Below, piece by piece: positions 60,577-64,000 of a stretch of DNA of 64,000 bases. Source of the stretch: Marixanthomonas sp. SCSIO 43207 (lineage in GTDB: Bacteria > Bacteroidota > Bacteroidia > Flavobacteriales > Flavobacteriaceae); contig NZ_CP063203.1 of assembly GCF_019904255.1 (NCBI RefSeq), positions 2,180,001 through 2,244,000 of the forward strand, written 5' to 3'. A program made the position numbers and the translations under genes. Position 1 is the stretch's first letter, and each line of letters opens with the position of its first letter. Below the pieces are notes generated by a model, which was not told the DNA's origin, ran no database searches, and saw nothing but the letters and a program-made list of their open reading frames with translations.

Positions 60577-63402
60577 ATGAAGTATTCGTCAATCATTTCG
60601 TTTTTAATTATTACACTATTTATTTCTGTAACGCAAGCACAAGATCAAGCTGCTGCCACAGATTTTTCTATAGACTATGAGAAATTTACACTAGATAATG
60701 GTCTAGAGGTCATTCTTCACGTTGATAAAAGTGAACCAATTGTTGCCGTTGCAACTATGATGCATGTAGGGTCTAATAGGGAAAAACCTGGTAAAACAGG
60801 ATTTGCCCATTTTTTTGAGCATATGTCTTTTAATGATTCTGAAAATGTACCGGTAGGAGCTAATAGAAAATTAATTCCGGAATGGGGTGGAAGTCGTAAT
60901 GGCGGAACTTGGAGTGATGGTACCGTTTATTATGAAGTAGTACCAAAAGATGCTTTTGAAAAGATTTTATGGATAGATAGTGACCGGTTTGGCTATATGA
61001 TTAATACCGTAACAAAAGCAGCTTTAGAACGTGAAAAACAAGTAGTGAAAAACGAAAAAAGACAACGTGTTGATAACGCTCCTTACGGTTATACAGATGA
61101 AATTATCAGAAAAAATTTATATCCCGAAGGCCATCCGTATAGTTGGACAGTAATAGGTTCTTTACCAGATTTACAAGCGGCAACTCTTGAAGATGTAAAG
61201 GAATTTTACAACAAATATTATGGAGCTGCTAATGCATCATTGGTAATAGCCGGTGATATAGATATTTCAGAAACAAAAAAACTTGTTGAAAAATGGTTTG
61301 GCGAAATACCTAGTGGTCCAGAAGTTGAACCTTTAAAGCCTATGCCGGTTTCGCTTAGTAAAACAAAATCTTTATACTTTAAAGACAACTTTGCAAAACT
61401 TCCTGAACTTAGAATGGTTTTTCCTACCGTTGAGGCATATAATGAAGATGAATATACCCTAAACGTATTAGGGCAACTTTTAAGCGGTAGTCGCAAATCA
61501 CCTTTGTATAAAATTATTGTCGAAGAAGAAAAACTAGCACCCAATGTTGGTTCGTATAACAATAGTTCAGAATTGGCTGGAGAATTTGTAATTAGAGTAC
61601 GCGCAAACGAGGGAGTTGATCTTGATGAAGTAAAAAATGCTATTGACAAAGGATTGGCAGATTTTGAAAAAAATGGTTTTACAGATGCCGAATTAAATAG
61701 AATTAAAGCCGAACTAGAAACCCAACTGTATTATGGTGTAGCCACAGTATTGAATAAAGCGTTTCAATTGGTTCAAGACAACGAATTTGGAAACGACCCC
61801 GGCTATATTACCAAGCGAACTAAACTCTACAAACAAATTTCTCGTGAAGATGTTATGCGCGTTTATAATACTTATTTGAAAGATAAAAATTATGTAATGA
61901 CTAGTGTTATTCCGAAAGAAAACCCAGAATTGGCAGTTGAAAATGCACAAGAAGCCAGCGTTTGGGAAGAGGAAGTAACCGCAATGAACGCCAACGAAGA
62001 AGTAAGTCAAGGTGAAGAAGCTCAATACGAGAAAACACCATCAAAATACGATCGTTCTGAACCACCTTTTGGAGAAGCTCCACTGTTTGAAATGCCAGAT
62101 GTGTGGCAAGCCAAACTTGATAATGGAATGAATGTATTAGGAATTGAAAATACAGAGTTACCATTGATAACCTTCAACATCACTATACCTGGCGGTCACA
62201 GACTAGATCCCAAAAATAAAGCAGGCTTAGCCGTGTTAACAGCAGATTTACTGAATGAAGGTACCCAAACCAAAACTCCGGCAGAATTAGAAGAAGCAAT
62301 TGGTTTATTAGGTTCTAGTATAACAATACGAGGCGGTCTAGAAGAAATTACTGTTACAGGAAGCTGTTTGGCACGTAATTTTGATAAAACAATACAATTG
62401 GTAGAAGAGATGTTACTTCAACCTCGTTGGGATGAAAAAGAATTTAATCGTTTAAAACAAGAATTACGTACCTCTTTAAAGGGACAGGAGGCAAATCCAC
62501 GCTCAATTGGGGCGTTAAACTTTAACCGTTTAATTTATGGACAAGATCATACCTATGCGATACCATCTGAAGGAACTCTCGAAACCGAGAAGAATATATC
62601 ATTGGCAGATGTAAAGGCTTTTTATAAAAACCTTTCACCCAATGGAGCTAGCTTTAAAGTAGTAGGAGACATACAAAAACAAGAGGTAACAAAAACATTA
62701 GCATCATTATCAAATAAATGGAAAGGTGAAAAGATTAAGCTTCCTTCAGAAAAAATTACAAATATGTCTTCTCAAGGAAACCTATATTTTATTGATGTGC
62801 CCAACTCTAAGCAATCTGTAATTTACATTGGGCTACCGGCCCTTTCAGCAAATAATGAAGATTTTCCGAAGTTGGATTTTGCAAATGAAATACTTGGCGG
62901 TGGCTCTAGTGGAAGACTTTTTCAAACGTTGCGTATTGAAAAAGGATATACATATGGAGCATATTCGTTTGTTCCAGCACGAGATGAAATAGCACCATTT
63001 ACTATCAATACAAGTGTTCGTGCCAATGCAACCTTACCATCACTTGAAATTATAGAAAACATGGTAAAAGAATACGCACCTGGTTTTACAAAAGAAGATG
63101 TTGAGCTTACTCAAAATAAAGTGATTAAACAAAATACACGAGCTTATGAGTCATTAAATGCAAAATTGAATATACTTACTCAAATTGATAAATACGGAAA
63201 ATCAACAGACTATATAAGCGAAGAACAACAGTTGCTTATGAATATGAATCTTAAAGATTTTAAAAATATTATTAATAAATACATCAAAGAAAACAAAATG
63301 GTTTATGTTGTAGTAGGTGATAAAGCTACTCAGTTTGAAGAAGTAAAAAAACTAGGCAAAAAGGTTATCGAACTAGATATTTACGGCAACCCAATTAATT
63401 AA
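60577..63402 (+). CDS. M16 family metallopeptidase, two-domain
   Basis: This 941-residue exported protein has a signal peptide (IISFLIITLFISVTQAQ) and two M16 halves. The N-terminal one has the inverse zinc motif HFFEH (H78, E81, H82) and a downstream Glu near 160 (REKQVVKNE), so it is catalytic. The C-terminal half (from about 520, LDNGMNVLGIENTELP) lacks HxxEH and is the expected inactive half. Such enzymes degrade peptides in the periplasm. The next gene, an MscS channel, starts on its stop codon (TAATG). Confidence 0.93.
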   Translation: MKYSSIISFLIITLFISVTQAQDQAAATDFSIDYEKFTLDNGLEVILHVDKSEPIVAVATMMHVGSNREKPGKTGFAHFFEHMSFNDSENVPVGANRKLIPEWGGSRNGGTWSDGTVYYEVVPKDAFEKILWIDSDRFGYMINTVTKAALEREKQVVKNEKRQRVDNAPYGYTDEIIRKNLYPEGHPYSWTVIGSLPDLQAATLEDVKEFYNKYYGAANASLVIAGDIDISETKKLVEKWFGEIPSGPEVEPLKPMPVSLSKTKSLYFKDNFAKLPELRMVFPTVEAYNEDEYTLNVLGQLLSGSRKSPLYKIIVEEEKLAPNVGSYNNSSELAGEFVIRVRANEGVDLDEVKNAIDKGLADFEKNGFTDAELNRIKAELETQLYYGVATVLNKAFQLVQDNEFGNDPGYITKRTKLYKQISREDVMRVYNTYLKDKNYVMTSVIPKENPELAVENAQEASVWEEEVTAMNANEEVSQGEEAQYEKTPSKYDRSEPPFGEAPLFEMPDVWQAKLDNGMNVLGIENTELPLITFNITIPGGHRLDPKNKAGLAVLTADLLNEGTQTKTPAELEEAIGLLGSSITIRGGLEEITVTGSCLARNFDKTIQLVEEMLLQPRWDEKEFNRLKQELRTSLKGQEANPRSIGALNFNRLIYGQDHTYAIPSEGTLETEKNISLADVKAFYKNLSPNGASFKVVGDIQKQEVTKTLASLSNKWKGEKIKLPSEKITNMSSQGNLYFIDVPNSKQSVIYIGLPALSANNEDFPKLDFANEILGGGSSGRLFQTLRIEKGYTYGAYSFVPARDEIAPFTINTSVRANATLPSLEIIENMVKEYAPGFTKEDVELTQNKVIKQNTRAYESLNAKLNILTQIDKYGKSTDYISEEQQLLMNMNLKDFKNIINKYIKENKMVYVVVGDKATQFEEVKKLGKKVIELDIYGNPIN

Positions 63403-64000
63403 TGCATATGCTTTTAGTACAAGAAAAAACTGCAACCGAAACTGTAGTAGCAGCTGTAGAAAACTACTATGAAGAATTTTTGATAGTTCTGCCTCGCATT
63501 GCATTGGCTATTTTTATAGTGGTTGCAGGTATCTTGATTGCTCAAGTAATTACCAATTTATTCAAAAGAAGGTTTTTAAACAAAGCAGAAGACCCTTTAA
63601 TGGCTCGTTTTCTCGCCCAAGCATTAAAAATTATATTAAGTTTAATTGCTATAATGGTTGCGCTAGATGTAGCCGGTTTAAGTGGTATTGCTACCGGAAT
63701 TTTAACTGCTGCCGGTGGTGCAGCAATTATTTTAGGTTTTGCTTTTCAAGACATTGGTAAAAACTTTTTAGCCGGGATTATTTTGGCTTTTAATAGACCT
63801 TTTAATATCAATGATACCATTATGGTCGATACGCATTTTGGGAAAGTAAAGGCACTTAACTTTAGGTATACCCACGTAAAAACTACAGACGGTCGTGATA
63901 TTTATATACCCAATAGTGACGTGCTTACCAAGCCTGTTGAAAACTACACCGCAGATGGTTTTTACCGTGTAGATTTTACGGTAGGAATAGGTTATGAAGA
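63402..64000 (+). CDS. Mechanosensitive ion channel (MscS family), 3' end outside the window
   Basis: This frame runs to the window edge (about 199 codons). After a short N-terminus it has three membrane helices and the MscS pore region TAAGGAAIILGFAFQDIGKN, then FNINDTIMVDTHFGKVKALN and RDIYIPNSDVL from the beta-domain, closer to E. coli MscS than the channel at 58907. The start overlaps the M16 stop (TAATG); a second ATG at 63408 is possible. Confidence 0.9.
   Translation, partial: MHMLLVQEKTATETVVAAVENYYEEFLIVLPRIALAIFIVVAGILIAQVITNLFKRRFLNKAEDPLMARFLAQALKIILSLIAIMVALDVAGLSGIATGILTAAGGAAIILGFAFQDIGKNFLAGIILAFNRPFNINDTIMVDTHFGKVKALNFRYTHVKTTDGRDIYIPNSDVLTKPVENYTADGFYRVDFTVGIGYE

Noticed and set aside
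1-64000. CRISPR arrays, tRNA or rRNA genes, insertion sequences or prophage
   Set aside because: No regularly spaced repeats, no cloverleaf candidates and no transposase or phage genes were seen by eye. A tRNAscan-SE and ISfinder search would be decisive.

Overview
This window is a chromosomal segment of a member of the Bacteroidota, almost certainly a flavobacterium (class Flavobacteriia). The DNA is AT-rich. Several genes are typical of the group: PorQ and a cargo protein of the type IX secretion system (T9SS), small 2TM-domain proteins next to a LytS-type kinase, DUF6048/DUF6452 lipoprotein-type genes, CCC-motif and DUF2752 membrane proteins, and a head-GIN/DUF4097 pair behind an ECF sigma factor. 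Several promoters show the Bacteroidota -7 element TAnnTTTG instead of a TATAAT box. No tRNA, rRNA, CRISPR array, insertion sequence or prophage was seen, and no gene-free stretch exceeds 300 bases. The segment reads as stable core chromosome.

Layout. 2-2938: end of a helical-repeat gene, a LytS-type kinase carrying a C-terminal 2TM domain, and three separate 2TM proteins. 3000-5104: an AIM24-like protein, a 65-residue conserved-looking protein, and OxyR. 5213-11361 (minus): a tightly overlapping operon SpoIIM-like / membrane protein / DUF4129 / DUF4350 / MoxR / DUF58, divergent from RDD and TRIC-channel genes (11360-12693). 12688-18973: cyclophilin lipoprotein, Nudix hydrolase, acyltransferase, DUF6048/DUF6452, RlmD and ornithine aminotransferase. 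19055-24629: CCC-motif, DUF2752, a T9SS cargo, a Smr protein, a calcium-repeat lipoprotein and a cysteine desulfurase. 24636-28799: a TonB-dependent receptor and an M23 peptidase. 28893-31320: promoter, coiled-coil protein, ZapA, a structured RNA (candidate 6S RNA) and RNase Y. 31388-36535: aldo/keto reductase, XerD, three small outer-membrane beta-barrels, AroQ and a Dph6-like ATPase. 36591-41863: Lpd, two MsrB proteins, a lipoprotein, an M48 lipoprotein and an MFS transporter. 41930-44866: ECF sigma factor operon. 45098-51520: Lon, PorQ, Cmk and ribosomal protein S1. 51586-64000: a small conserved protein, an aldehyde dehydrogenase, a 1030-residue Asp-box repeat protein, a LolA-like protein, DUF72, a thioesterase, an MscS channel, DUF3817, an M16 peptidase and the start of a second MscS channel.

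How the genes fit together. Much of the window serves the cell envelope: T9SS export, M23, M48 and M16 peptidases, beta-barrels, MscS and TRIC channels, and two sensor/regulator operons. A second theme is oxidative and protein stress (OxyR, paired MsrB, Lon). The most interesting targets are the 2TM kinase array without a visible response regulator, the MoxR-DUF58-SpoIIM-RDD-TRIC block, the multibranched RNA between zapA and rny, and hairpin-rich leaders ahead of lon and rpsA. All calls come from reading the sequence; no database search was run.
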